Below are positions 1 to 8,299 of a stretch of DNA of 64,000 nt, piece by piece. The stretch's first letter is position 1. Each line of letters opens with the position of its first letter. The position numbers and the translations under genes are program-made. The notes under the pieces are model-generated. The model searched no databases. It had not been told where the DNA came from and worked only from the letters and a program-made list of their open reading frames with translations. Source of the stretch: Bacillota bacterium (GTDB taxonomy: Bacteria > Bacillota > Sulfobacillia > Sulfobacillales > Sulfobacillaceae); the NCBI GenBank assembly GCA_026627065.1, contig JAPNUO010000009.1, positions 32,559 through 96,558 of the forward strand. The letters are read 5' to 3'.

Positions 1-2
1 CG

Positions 3-326
3 GACCGTCCTCGGTACCTGAAGATCGCGATGTGGGCGGTGGGCCTGCCCCTCATTGCCAACATCATGGGATGGGTGATGACCGAAGTCGGGCGGCAGCC
101 GTGGATCGTGTTCGGCTTGCAGAAGACGATTGACGGCGTGTCGCCGAATGTGTCCCTGACCGAGGTCCTCATCACGCTCATTGGCTTTACGGTCTTGTAT
201 GCCATCATGGGCGTGATTGAGGTGCGCCTCCTGCTGAAGTTTATCCGTTGGGGGCCGGAGCCGCCCGATCTGGAGGCGGACGAGGCCGAGGTCGCGTCGG
301 AGACCCCCAGCATCAGCCCATTTTAG
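3..326 (+). CDS. cydA: cytochrome bd ubiquinol oxidase subunit I, C-terminal part
   Basis: This is the 3' end of a gene that begins before the window. The reading frame is already open at base 3 and gives about 107 residues. It holds the conserved GRQPW segment of CydA, which lies in a periplasm-facing part of subunit I, followed by a hydrophobic helix and a charged acidic tail. CydA carries hemes b558, b595 and d and oxidises quinol to reduce oxygen with high affinity. cydB follows 17 bases downstream with its own ribosome site, so the two form the usual operon. Family assignment is firm; the quinol-binding Q-loop and heme ligands lie outside the window. Confidence 0.95.
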   Translation, partial: DRPRYLKIAMWAVGLPLIANIMGWVMTEVGRQPWIVFGLQKTIDGVSPNVSLTEVLITLIGFTVLYAIMGVIEVRLLLKFIRWGPEPPDLEADEAEVASETPSISPF

Positions 327-343
327 CGCCGGAGGGACGTGCC

Positions 344-1357
344 ATGTCGTTGGAGACACTCTGGTTTGCGGTGATTGCCGTCTTATTCATGGGGTATCTC
401 TTTCTTGAGGGATTTGACTACGGAGTGGGGATGCTGCTGCCGTTTCTAGGCCGCACAGACCAGGAGCGCCGGGCGCTCTTGGCCACCATCGGCCCGGTGT
501 GGGATGCCAACGAGGTGTGGCTGATTACCGCCGGCGGGGCGCTCTTTGCGGCGTTCCCCAATTGGTACGCGACCCTCTTCAGCGGCTTTTATCTGGGCTT
601 GGCCCTCTTGCTCGGCGGGCTCATCGTGCGCGGGGTAGGGATCGAATTTCGGAGCAAAGATCGCCACCCGGCCTGGCGCCGCCGCTGGGATGCGCTGATT
701 GCCGTGGGCAGCGCGATTCCCCCCATCGTCTGGGGCCTGGCAATGGGCAACATGCTGCACGGGGTGGCGATTAACGCGCAGATGAATTACGTGGGCGGGT
801 TTCTCGCCTTAATCAACCCCTATGCGGTGCTGGGGGCCATCGCGGCGGTGCTGCTCTTCTTGCTGCACGGGGCGCTCTACCTGGACCTGAAGGCGCCAGA
901 GGCGCTGGCCGAGCGGGCGCATCGCTGGGCCTATCCGATCGGGATCGCGGCGACTGTCAGCTATTTTCTCTTTGTCGTCCTGAGCTATTTTTACGCGAAC
1001 TTTGTGCACCGGCTGGGGGTCGACCCGGGACCGATCCCGATTATGGCGGGCCTGAGTATGGTGGCGATCCGCGTGTTTCTGCCGGGGCGCCACCGGGTGG
1101 CGGCGTTCTGGGCGGGGGCGCTCACCATTGTGCTGTCCACGGCCAGCGTCTTCTTGGCGCTGTATCCCCGGGTGATGATTTCCACCCTGAATCCCCGCTG
1201 GAGTCTCACGATTTACAATGCGGCTTCCAACCCTTATAGCCTGAAGGTCATGACCATCGTGGCGGTGACGGTGCTCCCGATTGTCTTGGCGTATCAGGCC
1301 TGGTCGTACTGGATCTTTCGCCGTCGCGTCTCCTTCAAGGACACCTTTCACTACTAA
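344..1357 (+). CDS. cydB: cytochrome bd ubiquinol oxidase subunit II
   Basis: The product is 337 residues, the normal CydB length, and almost entirely hydrophobic with eight or more predicted membrane helices. The N-terminus has the family pattern of a FLEGFDYGVGML segment (residues about 16-27) and, shortly after, the WDANEVWL motif. CydB pairs with CydA to form the quinol oxidase core in the cytoplasmic membrane. I chose the ATG at 344, which follows GGAGGG at a good distance. An upstream in-frame ATG at 248 would overlap cydA by 79 bases and lacks homology. bd oxidases suit low oxygen or conditions that inhibit heme-copper oxidases. Confidence 0.96.
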   Translation: MSLETLWFAVIAVLFMGYLFLEGFDYGVGMLLPFLGRTDQERRALLATIGPVWDANEVWLITAGGALFAAFPNWYATLFSGFYLGLALLLGGLIVRGVGIEFRSKDRHPAWRRRWDALIAVGSAIPPIVWGLAMGNMLHGVAINAQMNYVGGFLALINPYAVLGAIAAVLLFLLHGALYLDLKAPEALAERAHRWAYPIGIAATVSYFLFVVLSYFYANFVHRLGVDPGPIPIMAGLSMVAIRVFLPGRHRVAAFWAGALTIVLSTASVFLALYPRVMISTLNPRWSLTIYNAASNPYSLKVMTIVAVTVLPIVLAYQAWSYWIFRRRVSFKDTFHY

Positions 1358-1476
1358 GCCTCGCCCGCCGTCATGCGGTCCCGCCGGGCCCGGGCTGTGC
1401 CGGTCGGCCTCTTCGCGGGCCGCCGGGAAACTATGCTATAACTAGCAGGGGAAGGCAGCAGAACGGAGGGATGCGC

Positions 1477-2520
1477 GTGCGACTGGCCATCGTCGGCGGG
1501 GGGATCTCGGGATTGGCTCTCGCCTACTATGTGGCGTCCCGGCAAAAATCGGCGCCGGTGTTTGACCAGATTAGCCTGTTCGAAGGAAGCGGCCGACTCG
1601 GCGGGGTCATCGAGACGCGCCGGTGGCACGACCTGGTGGTGGAAATGGGGCCGGACAGCTTGGTGGATAAACCCGGGGGAGCTATTGACCTGCTTCGGGA
1701 GATTGGGTTGGACGATCACCTCATCCCCATGAATCCCAGCGCGAAGCCGGCTTTGATGCGGACGCGGGAGGGCTGGAAACCGTTTCCTAGCACGGAAACG
1801 CGCTCGTATTCCTTGGATCTAGGGGTTCACCTCATGATCGAGCGCCTAGAGGAACGCCTAGAGGGCATCGACCTTGCCTGGGATCGGCCCATTTCTCGCA
1901 TTGAGCCGGACGACAAGGGATGGCGACTTGAGGGCGAGGAAACCTACGAAGCGCTGGCCCTGGCGGTGCCGGCGTCTCAGGTGGAGCGGCTCCTGGGAGA
2001 TAGCGGGATCGACATCAGCTGGTGCCGGGAAATCGTCTACCATCCGCGCGCCGTGGTGGGCGCCGTCTATCCCCCCGGAAGCTTTCAGGACGCAGCATTG
2101 GGAGAGCACACGGGCTTTGTGGTGGCGCCCGACGTCGGCTTAGGGCTGACAGCGGTGACCTGGCTTTCGCAAAAGTGGCCGTATCGCCACCGCACCTCGC
2201 ACATCGTGCTGCGCACCTTTTGGGGGCCGCCGGGGGAGAATCCGGCGGCGTGGACGGACGACGAGCTATTAGCGCGGCACCGGCGGGCGCTTGAGGCGCT
2301 CGCAGGACTTCGGTCGGAGCCGCTCTGGTGGACCATGCAGCGCTTAGAGTCGGCGCTGCCCCGGGTGCCCGAGGGCTTTCAGGTTCAACCCCTTGCGTCG
2401 ACGGAGCGATACCTGACGTTTCTCGGGCCGTACGCGAAGGGACCAGGGGTGAGCGATTGCGTGCGGCATGCGGCGGAGGAGGCAAACCGGTTATTGGCTT
2501 GGGCCCGCCATCGACCCTAG
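1477..2520 (+). CDS. hemY: protoporphyrinogen/coproporphyrinogen oxidase-like FAD protein, shortened
   Basis: The product has an N-terminal FAD-binding fold with GGGISGLALAYY, then an EMGPDSLVDKPG segment characteristic of HemY-type oxidases, and a C-terminal FAD-closing region with FLGPYAKGPGVSDC. HemY enzymes oxidise the porphyrinogen ring late in heme synthesis, which fits the neighbouring heme-rich bd oxidase. The protein is about 347 residues, whereas the family is usually about 450-480. The missing part is the middle, where the helical membrane and substrate domain normally sits: residue 100 passes almost directly into the GVHLMIERLEERL segment. I prefer the GTG at 1477 because GGAGGG directly abuts the ATG at 1471. 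Function is likely heme synthesis but the deletion leaves activity uncertain. Confidence 0.75.
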   Translation: MRLAIVGGGISGLALAYYVASRQKSAPVFDQISLFEGSGRLGGVIETRRWHDLVVEMGPDSLVDKPGGAIDLLREIGLDDHLIPMNPSAKPALMRTREGWKPFPSTETRSYSLDLGVHLMIERLEERLEGIDLAWDRPISRIEPDDKGWRLEGEETYEALALAVPASQVERLLGDSGIDISWCREIVYHPRAVVGAVYPPGSFQDAALGEHTGFVVAPDVGLGLTAVTWLSQKWPYRHRTSHIVLRTFWGPPGENPAAWTDDELLARHRRALEALAGLRSEPLWWTMQRLESALPRVPEGFQVQPLASTERYLTFLGPYAKGPGVSDCVRHAAEEANRLLAWARHRP

Positions 2521-2524
2521 GATG

Positions 2525-2562
2525 AGAAAAAGGGCGGTCGTGGCCCAAGGGCACGACCGCCT
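2525..2562 (-). terminator. Rho-independent terminator of the 5.6-2.5 kb minus operon
   Basis: Bases 2533-2541 pair with 2553-2561 (nine pairs, plus an inner GCCC/GGGC extension). On the minus strand the stem is followed at once by TTTTTCTC. It lies directly after the stop codon of the aldolase gene, so it ends that operon. It also separates it from the convergent hemY transcript. Confidence 0.85.
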
Positions 2563-3629
2563 CATTGCATGGGCACTTGGGGCAAGACCCGTCCCTCGAG
2601 CCGCGACAGGATGTCCGGAAAATTGGGGCCCGTCGCGGTAATGCCGTGGTTTTTGAGGCCAATCACGGTGCGCTCGGGATGAGGATCGACATCCAGCAGC
2701 GCTGACATGGCGTCGCCCATTTCTACCGTGCCGCACGGGTAGTTCACGGTGGTGGTAGGAATGTTCTCCATCCAGGCGTGAATGTGAATGATGGCTCCGA
2801 TTTCCGGATGTTTTCGGTAGATGCCCCAATGTTCGACGGCATCGACAGACACCCTGAGCGGATGCGATCCGGGGGCGACCGAGAGGCGCATCGCCCGGGC
2901 CTCGGCATCGTAGCCTTTGACTAACAAGATGTCGCGGCTGACGGTGCCGATTTTGCCTTTGTCAACGCCGCTGGCGGACATCCAGAACTGTTCCCCCTGG
3001 TGCCGGGCGCTAAGGTTGCCGTAGCTTAGGCCGCCAATGCCAAACACGTGGCGAAGATGGCGATAGTCTTCGGGAGGCAGCATGTCGCGCACCGGGTAGG
3101 GGGCAGGGAACAGATTCCAGGAGGCCAGGGTGCGGCTGGCTTCCCGCATTTCCTCGGTGACCCGCGTTCCCCGATGAAGCTCCGGCGGCAAATCCTCGTC
3201 AAAGAGGTTGTCGATGACGAGATGGGAGGTGGCGAGGGGCGCGATGCGTTCATACAGCGCATCCTGCCAACCGGGCACCGCCTGGTCGACAAAGTAATTG
3301 CCCAGCTCCGGCGTGACAAGGTGGAGCTTAGAGCTCTCGAAAGACCCGGCAATGGCTAAATTGGCGAGGGCCCGGACCAGCAGCGGATAGCAGGAGGCCA
3401 GCGCGTTGTCGAGCGGCCCGGGCCAGGGGATCAGCCCCACCACGAAGGTCGCCTGGGATTTGCGGCGATAAGGTCTGGGACGGTCGGGCGGGACGGTGTG
3501 AAAGACGAGTCCCGCTTCCTCCAGGTTGGAAGTAAACTCGTGGCTGTGAGCCACCATGACTTCCATTAACGTTTCTCTAAGAGCGCGAATCCAGGGCGAC
3601 TCATCGGATCCGCTAAAAGAAAATAACAT
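2562..3629 (-). CDS. class II aldolase/adducin-family protein with a large N-terminal extension
   Basis: The C-terminal half is a class II aldolase fold: GN(L)S near residues 204-206, SASG at 218-221, the metal-binding HIHAW at 282-286 and NHG at 327-329. Such enzymes make or break C-C bonds of phosphorylated sugars such as fuculose or ribulose phosphate. The first 160-190 residues are unlike the aldolase family and I do not recognise them; class II aldolases are usually 210-260 residues, so this is a fusion of 355. It is the last gene of a minus-strand operon, 59 bases after the zinc dehydrogenase. The substrate cannot be read from the sequence. ATG at 3629 follows an AAGGAGGAA site. Confidence 0.8.
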   Translation of the reverse strand: MLFSFSGSDESPWIRALRETLMEVMVAHSHEFTSNLEEAGLVFHTVPPDRPRPYRRKSQATFVVGLIPWPGPLDNALASCYPLLVRALANLAIAGSFESSKLHLVTPELGNYFVDQAVPGWQDALYERIAPLATSHLVIDNLFDEDLPPELHRGTRVTEEMREASRTLASWNLFPAPYPVRDMLPPEDYRHLRHVFGIGGLSYGNLSARHQGEQFWMSASGVDKGKIGTVSRDILLVKGYDAEARAMRLSVAPGSHPLRVSVDAVEHWGIYRKHPEIGAIIHIHAWMENIPTTTVNYPCGTVEMGDAMSALLDVDPHPERTVIGLKNHGITATGPNFPDILSRLEGRVLPQVPMQ

Positions 3630-3688
3630 AGTTCCTCCTTAGACTAGCGATTGCTTTTATAAAGGACCTCCACTCCCGACGACTGCTG

Positions 3689-4897
3689 TCACGGGTTGGG
3701 AGCAAACGCCACCTTGAGTGCTCCCGACGCGCGATGTCCCAACACCCGGAAGGCTTCGGGATAGTCCTCCAGGGGGAACCGGTGGGTGACCAACCGTTCC
3801 AGCGGCGCTGGAGACGTTTTGAGCCACTCGATGGCTTCCGCAAAAGTGCGGTTGGCGGCAAATCCGTGGCCGTGCGCGTAGCCGAAGGTGCCGTACACGG
3901 TCAGCCGCCGGCTCCACAGCGGCGTGAAGTCCACGGTGGCTTGATGGGCGCCGCCAAGAAGAAGAATGGCGCCACCGGGGCGCGTCAAAGCGAACGCCAT
4001 CTGCAGAGTGGCTCCGCTGCCTACGCTGTCAATGGTGAGGTCAAACCCGCCCGTGCGGTATGGGAGCGCTCCCCACAGGGCCTCGCGGGCCTTGCCGGCA
4101 ATATCGTCTAAGGCTGGCGAAGCCATGACCTCTTTGTCATGAGGCGCGTCAAGAACGCGATCGGCGCCTAAGGCTTCGGCCATCAGGCTTTGCGCAGGAT
4201 ATCGGCTCCGCACCGCCAGCGTTGCCCGCGGCATGTGATGTCGAGCCAGCGCCAAAGCTAGAAGGCCTATCGGACCTGCGCCCAGGATGAGAACCGTCTC
4301 GCAGGGTTGGAGGACGCTCCGGCGCAGTCCTTCCAGCACGATGGCCGTAGGCTCCGCCAAAAGCGCGCGCTCGTCGGCAAGGTCGCCGGGGACGTCAATG
4401 AGTTGCGTGGCCGGCGCCCACATGCACGTGGACCAACCGCCCGGTGCGCTGCGCGTGTAGCCGATGAGGAGGCCGGGACCCAGCGTCTTTTCGTCGCGGT
4501 TGGCGCATTCGTCCGTCTCCCCGCGTTTGCAGGCAGAACAGAGGGGAAGGTTTCGGGCCTGACAGGACAGGGTGGGGTTGACCACGACCCGCCTGGCCTG
4601 GCTGTCCAGCGTCCGTGCCACCACTTCGTGGCCGAAGACCGCCGGAAACGAGACCAAGGGCGCCAGGTACGGTGAACTTCGGCCGCGCAAGATGGCCAAA
4701 TCCGACCCGCATATCCCTGACAGCACGGGAGCCAAGGGAACCCATCCTTCCTTTTCTGCAATTGTCGCGACGTCCTGTCGCGTCGTCAATCGCAGGCTGC
4801 GGTCAATTCGCGTCTTGAGGATGGCGGCCGTCAGCCGCTGCCACAACACCCGTCCTGGACGAAAAGAGTATTCAAGAGCCCGGTATGTTTCGCTCAT
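3689..4897 (-). CDS. zinc-dependent medium-chain alcohol dehydrogenase
   Basis: The order of motifs is that of polyol or alcohol dehydrogenases: SGICGSDL with the catalytic-zinc Cys, FGHEVV with the His-Glu pair, a structural-zinc cysteine cluster (CQARNLPLCSACKRGETDEC), and a Rossmann GAGPIGLL. It should oxidise a secondary alcohol or sugar alcohol with NAD(P). An N-terminal stretch of about 30 residues before the catalytic domain is unusual. The start could be the ATG at 4924, which overlaps the upstream stop as TAATG and suggests coupling, or the ATG at 4897, which has a GGGGAA site; I chose the latter. It sits between the repeat protein and the aldolase in one operon, so its product may feed the aldolase. 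Confidence 0.88.
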   Translation of the reverse strand: MSETYRALEYSFRPGRVLWQRLTAAILKTRIDRSLRLTTRQDVATIAEKEGWVPLAPVLSGICGSDLAILRGRSSPYLAPLVSFPAVFGHEVVARTLDSQARRVVVNPTLSCQARNLPLCSACKRGETDECANRDEKTLGPGLLIGYTRSAPGGWSTCMWAPATQLIDVPGDLADERALLAEPTAIVLEGLRRSVLQPCETVLILGAGPIGLLALALARHHMPRATLAVRSRYPAQSLMAEALGADRVLDAPHDKEVMASPALDDIAGKAREALWGALPYRTGGFDLTIDSVGSGATLQMAFALTRPGGAILLLGGAHQATVDFTPLWSRRLTVYGTFGYAHGHGFAANRTFAEAIEWLKTSPAPLERLVTHRFPLEDYPEAFRVLGHRASGALKVAFAPNP

Positions 4898-4923
4898 CGT
4901 TTTCCCCGCCAATGCTTCCACCA

Positions 4924-5559
4924 TTACGTGGCCTGGCGGTGGGGAAGTTCGCGCCCTGCGCTCTGTTGGGCCCGAGCGAGATTAACAGCCGTGCGCCAGG
5001 TGCCATAAAACTTGCGGGCAGCCCAGTACAGCGAGCGGTGCTGGCGGCGAGCCGCCAGGTCGCGGAGGTCTTCCTTTCGGTCGAGCAACGCTTGAATTTC
5101 CTGCAGCACGCCTTCTTCCGTATAACGGCGATTGGCGCGAATGGCATTGGCATCAAAGCCTGCAGCCGTGAGCGCTTCCGCCCAGGAACCAAAGTGGTAG
5201 GTAGCCGCGGAAACAAGGCAGTTGTCGATTTTTTGCATCGCGTGAGCGTAGAGCGGGTCGCCTTTCTCGGCGTGCCGGCGAATCTCGGAAATCAACAATT
5301 CTGGCGTCCAATAGCCGCGCCGATGGCGGCTTTGGGTCAGCCGCCGCACTGGCGGGACCTTCGCTGCCTTGAGCGCTTTGGGCCAGGAGCCGAAGTAGCG
5401 CCGGCCCGCGGCCAAGAGGCTCGGGTCGTCCAGTTGGAGGCGCTGGGGATTGAGGGGCAGGTTGTGCTGATGGCGATACTGGATCGTTTCTATGACGAGA
5501 TTGCGGTTCCACGATCGCCGCTTGGCATAGCCTAGAAGCTCTGTAGCCATACTGCTCAC
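4924..5559 (-). CDS. protein of three tandem FGSW-type (homing-endonuclease-associated) repeats
   Basis: The 211-residue product is made of three copies of a roughly 70-residue unit. Each ends in a YFGSW..AL.AA, HFGSW..AL.AAG or FYGTWRTAV segment and is preceded by a basic, helical stretch starting near a tryptophan. This matches the repeat often found next to HNH or homing endonuclease domains, thought to bind DNA. No HNH or other nuclease motif is present. It is the first gene of a metabolic operon, overlapping the dehydrogenase reading frame by TAATG. A DNA-binding regulator of that operon is one possibility; a remnant of a mobile nuclease is another. I cannot decide between them. Confidence 0.6.
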   Translation of the reverse strand: MSSMATELLGYAKRRSWNRNLVIETIQYRHQHNLPLNPQRLQLDDPSLLAAGRRYFGSWPKALKAAKVPPVRRLTQSRHRRGYWTPELLISEIRRHAEKGDPLYAHAMQKIDNCLVSAATYHFGSWAEALTAAGFDANAIRANRRYTEEGVLQEIQALLDRKEDLRDLAARRQHRSLYWAARKFYGTWRTAVNLARAQQSAGRELPHRQAT

Positions 5560-5586
5560 CCTTCTTTCACGATCTCTCCAAGACTA

Positions 5587-5698
5587 CCGAGAAAAGCAGC
5601 ACCCGCTCGGGATTCAGGCCAACACAGACGCTCGGGGGAGAGCCGTAGCCAGTCATTCAGACAGACATCGCGTGCTCGACGGGGTGCTGCTTTTTCGG
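5587..5698 (-). repeat. long imperfect inverted repeat in the leader of the repeat-protein operon
   Basis: Arms at 5587-5604 and 5682-5698 are inverted copies (CCGAGAAAAGCAGCACCC and GGGTGCTGCTTTTTCGG, one base of length difference) separated by 77 bases. Read on the minus strand the second arm is a G+C-rich stem running into TTTTC, like an attenuator terminator. It lies between the operon start at 5559 and the divergent kinase gene. Confidence 0.6.
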
Positions 5699-5892
5699 TG
5701 TCACCTTTGAGTATTAGGCGTTTCAGCGCGTCAAACCACGGCCAAAGGGCCCCCGATCCGGGTCCCATCGGTCCCTCCCACAGGGCCGAATGGAGGAGCC
5801 AGGAGGGCAAAATATTTGCGAAATGGGCGAAACCAACGGATAATAATGAAAGAACGATGAGAAGCCACCGGAAGGAGTTTAAGAGATTGGCC

Positions 5893-7278
5893 ATGTCCAA
5901 AGGCTGGCGCGACCGCATTTTGGCTACCGTGATGGCCATGGCAGGGGTGGCGCTCACCGTGATGGTGTATGCCCATTTCATTGAACCTTTGCACATTCGC
6001 CCGGGGCGGCGCCTTTTCTTTCTCGGCATCGTACTGGTGTTTTTTACAGGCGTCTTTTCTTTTGTGGTGTTCGGGCTCCTGGAACGTCAGCAGACCCAGC
6101 TTGAACGTGCCAATGAAGAATTGAAACGGCGGCGCGATGTCCTCCAAGGCCTCTGGGACGCGACCGGCGTGGTGGCCAATTTGCCCGATCTGGAAGCGGT
6201 GCTGCAGCGCATTGTCGATGTGGCGCGGCCCCTCTTTGGCGCCGAGTACGCGGCGCTAGCCGTGTTATCCGACGAAGATCCATCGCAAATCCAACAATTT
6301 ATCACCTCCGGCCTGACGCCGGAAGAGCGGGCGCGGATCGGGCCATTGCCCACCGGGCGGGGGCTGTTGGGGGAGGTCATTCGCACCAAGCAGGTGATTC
6401 GTCTGGACGATCTGCGCCAGCATCCGCGCTCCGTGGGTTTTCCCCCGAATCATCCGGAAATGACCAGCTTTTTGGGATTGCCCTTGCTCTATCAGGGCAC
6501 CGTTGTCGGCCACCTGTATTTGACGAACAAGCCTGGGGGGTTTACCGAGCAAGACGAAGTCATGGCGCAGCTGTTCTCGCGGCAAGCGGCCGTGGTGATA
6601 TCCAACGCCCGCCTCTATCAAGACCGCGAAGCTTGGGCCACCATTGAGGAGCGGGAGCGCATTGGACGCGAGCTACACGATGGCGTGCTGCAGACCTTGT
6701 ATGGGCTGTCGCTGTCGCTGGAGTTTTTGCTGGATGTGCACGAAGATTTGGCCCCGGACGTGCGTCAGGAACTGAACCGCATCACCGAGACGCTGAGCCT
6801 TACGATGACCGATATTCGCATGTATATCCGCAGTCTCGGCAGTTCGCCCGTTGATCTGCTGGTGGCACTCAAAGACATGCTGCAGCGCACGGGGAACGAC
6901 GGCGAGGTCACGTTGGAGTTTCACGATCAAGAATATTTATCGCTGGCGACGGATGCGGTGCACGACCTCGTTCTGACGGTCCAGGAAGCGGTGTCCAATT
7001 CCAAGCGGCACGGGCATGCCACCCAAATTGTGGTAGGTTGGGAAAGCACGGACTGGGAGTATCATTTGTGGATTGAAGATAACGGGTCGGGGTTTGAGCC
7101 GGAAAAGGTGGATCTCGGGTCGAACAACCATTTTGGATTGGCGAATATGCAGCGGCGGATGGAGCGGATGGGTGGGACCATGGACATTTCGAGCGCCCCG
7201 GGCGAGGGGACGACCATCCAGTTTCGCTGGCCGCGTCCGCCACTGCGCAGTCATGAGAATGCTGCGGTAGGGAGGTAG
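5893..7278 (+). CDS. membrane sensor histidine kinase with GAF domain (NarL/DegS class)
   Basis: Two membrane helices lie at about residues 9-27 and 41-62, followed by a short coiled linker, a GAF domain (about 97-241), a HisKA_3 dimerisation helix with the phospho-accepting His at about 262 in ERERIGRELHDGV, and a HATPase domain with EAVSNSKRHG, DNGSGF and GLANMQ. It is a two-component sensor that would phosphorylate the regulator encoded five bases downstream. There is almost no extracellular part, so the signal is probably sensed in the membrane or by the GAF pocket. Starts are ambiguous: ATG at 5857, TTG at 5887 (nine bases from GGAAGGAG) or ATG at 5893. Confidence 0.92.
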   Translation: MSKGWRDRILATVMAMAGVALTVMVYAHFIEPLHIRPGRRLFFLGIVLVFFTGVFSFVVFGLLERQQTQLERANEELKRRRDVLQGLWDATGVVANLPDLEAVLQRIVDVARPLFGAEYAALAVLSDEDPSQIQQFITSGLTPEERARIGPLPTGRGLLGEVIRTKQVIRLDDLRQHPRSVGFPPNHPEMTSFLGLPLLYQGTVVGHLYLTNKPGGFTEQDEVMAQLFSRQAAVVISNARLYQDREAWATIEERERIGRELHDGVLQTLYGLSLSLEFLLDVHEDLAPDVRQELNRITETLSLTMTDIRMYIRSLGSSPVDLLVALKDMLQRTGNDGEVTLEFHDQEYLSLATDAVHDLVLTVQEAVSNSKRHGHATQIVVGWESTDWEYHLWIEDNGSGFEPEKVDLGSNNHFGLANMQRRMERMGGTMDISSAPGEGTTIQFRWPRPPLRSHENAAVGR

Positions 7279-7283
7279 CAAGG

Positions 7284-7949
7284 GTGGAGTCGCAAGACCA
7301 AGGCGCGGTGATACGGGTCGCGATTGTCGACGATCACGAAGTGGTGCGCATGGGATTAAAAAATCTGATCGATCATCAGCCGGACTTGCAGGTGGTGGGC
7401 GACTATGCCACCGGCCGGGAAGCGATTGAGCACATTCCCCATACGGCAGATGTGGCCGTCCTGGACGTGCGGTTGCCCGACATCAGCGGGTTTGAGGTGT
7501 GCAAGGCGATTAAAGACCGGGATGAGCGGGTTCAGGTGATCATGCTCACCTCCTTTGGGCAAGATGAAATGCTGGTGGATGCCATCGACGCCGGTGCCTC
7601 GGGATATCTTCTCAAGGAGGCCCGCGGACACACCGTCATTGAAGGCATTCGCACGGTGGCCCAGGGCGGTTCGCTCTTTAGCCCGCAAGTGACGGCAGCG
7701 TTATTCCGTCGCCTTCGCACCGCCCAAGGCCCGTCCGATCCGATCGAGGAACTCAATGAAAATGAGCGAAAAATCTTGGCGCTGGTGGCGGAAGGGAAGA
7801 CCAACCGCGAAATCGGGGAGCAGCTCTACCTGAGCGAAAAGACCGTCAAACACTACGTCAGCAATATTTTGAGCAAGCTTGGGTATACCCGGCGGGCCGA
7901 GGCGGCCGCCCATTATGCGCGGTACCAGTCGGACCATCATCGCTCGTAA
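7284..7949 (+). CDS. NarL/LuxR-family response regulator
   Basis: An N-terminal receiver domain has the acidic pair VDDH near residue 16 and the phospho-acceptor Asp at about 61 in VLDVRLPD. A C-terminal LuxR-type helix-turn-helix follows (NREIGEQLYLSEKTVKHYVS, about residues 175-200). It is the partner of the upstream kinase: start 5 bases after its stop, GTG start behind GGGAGG. Targets are not visible, though the divergent small gene and the di-iron gene downstream are candidates by position. Confidence 0.93.
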   Translation: MESQDQGAVIRVAIVDDHEVVRMGLKNLIDHQPDLQVVGDYATGREAIEHIPHTADVAVLDVRLPDISGFEVCKAIKDRDERVQVIMLTSFGQDEMLVDAIDAGASGYLLKEARGHTVIEGIRTVAQGGSLFSPQVTAALFRRLRTAQGPSDPIEELNENERKILALVAEGKTNREIGEQLYLSEKTVKHYVSNILSKLGYTRRAEAAAHYARYQSDHHRS

Positions 7950-7959
7950 GGCGCCGGGG

Positions 7960-8070
7960 TTAATGATGGTGCCTCAGAGCCAAAATGCCCGCGATGACTA
8001 AGGCCCAAATGGTGACTTGCCAAAGCCCCATCACGACCCAAGGATTGATGCGCGTTAGGATGTTCAGCAT
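7960..8070 (-). CDS. 36-residue single-helix membrane protein
   Basis: On the minus strand an ATG at 8070 is preceded by a near-perfect ribosome site (AAGGAGG, seven bases upstream) and opens a frame of 36 codons ending in TAA. The predicted product starts MLNILTRINPWVVMG, has one continuous hydrophobic helix through the middle (about residues 11-32) and ends RHHH. It is convergent with the response regulator and stops 10 bases after it. Small membrane proteins of this type often modulate a sensor or transporter; nothing here identifies a partner. The strong ribosome site and clean helix are the evidence; I do not recognise a family. Confidence 0.6.
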   Translation of the reverse strand: MLNILTRINPWVVMGLWQVTIWALVIAGILALRHHH

Positions 8071-8140
8071 ATTCACCGCCTCCTTGGGTTGACGTTCACC
8101 TCTAGTGTAGCCAGGGATTGCGCGTGATACGCCTGCCACA

Positions 8141-8161
8141 TGGCCCTCCTTCTGGGGGCCA
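8141..8161. other. short G+C-rich hairpin
   Basis: Bases 8141-8148 pair with 8154-8161 (TGGCCCTC with GGGGGCCA, one wobble). It lies between the small membrane gene and the di-iron gene. There is no immediate T-run on either strand, so a terminator is uncertain. Confidence 0.4.
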
Positions 8162-8299
8162 TTGGTCGTCTTTTGCCGAGTGGCGGCACCCTTGTCAACA
8201 AGGGCCCATCGGTCCCAAAAATTTGGCCCGGTTGGCCGTGCTAAAGCCTTCTCTAAAGTGGGTACAGTAAAACAACCGAGGGCGAAGGGGGATTGTCAG

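Noticed and set aside
248..343. Longer cydB start at ATG 248
   Set aside because: It would overlap cydA deeply and adds non-family sequence; the ATG at 344 has a good ribosome site and the CydB N-terminus.
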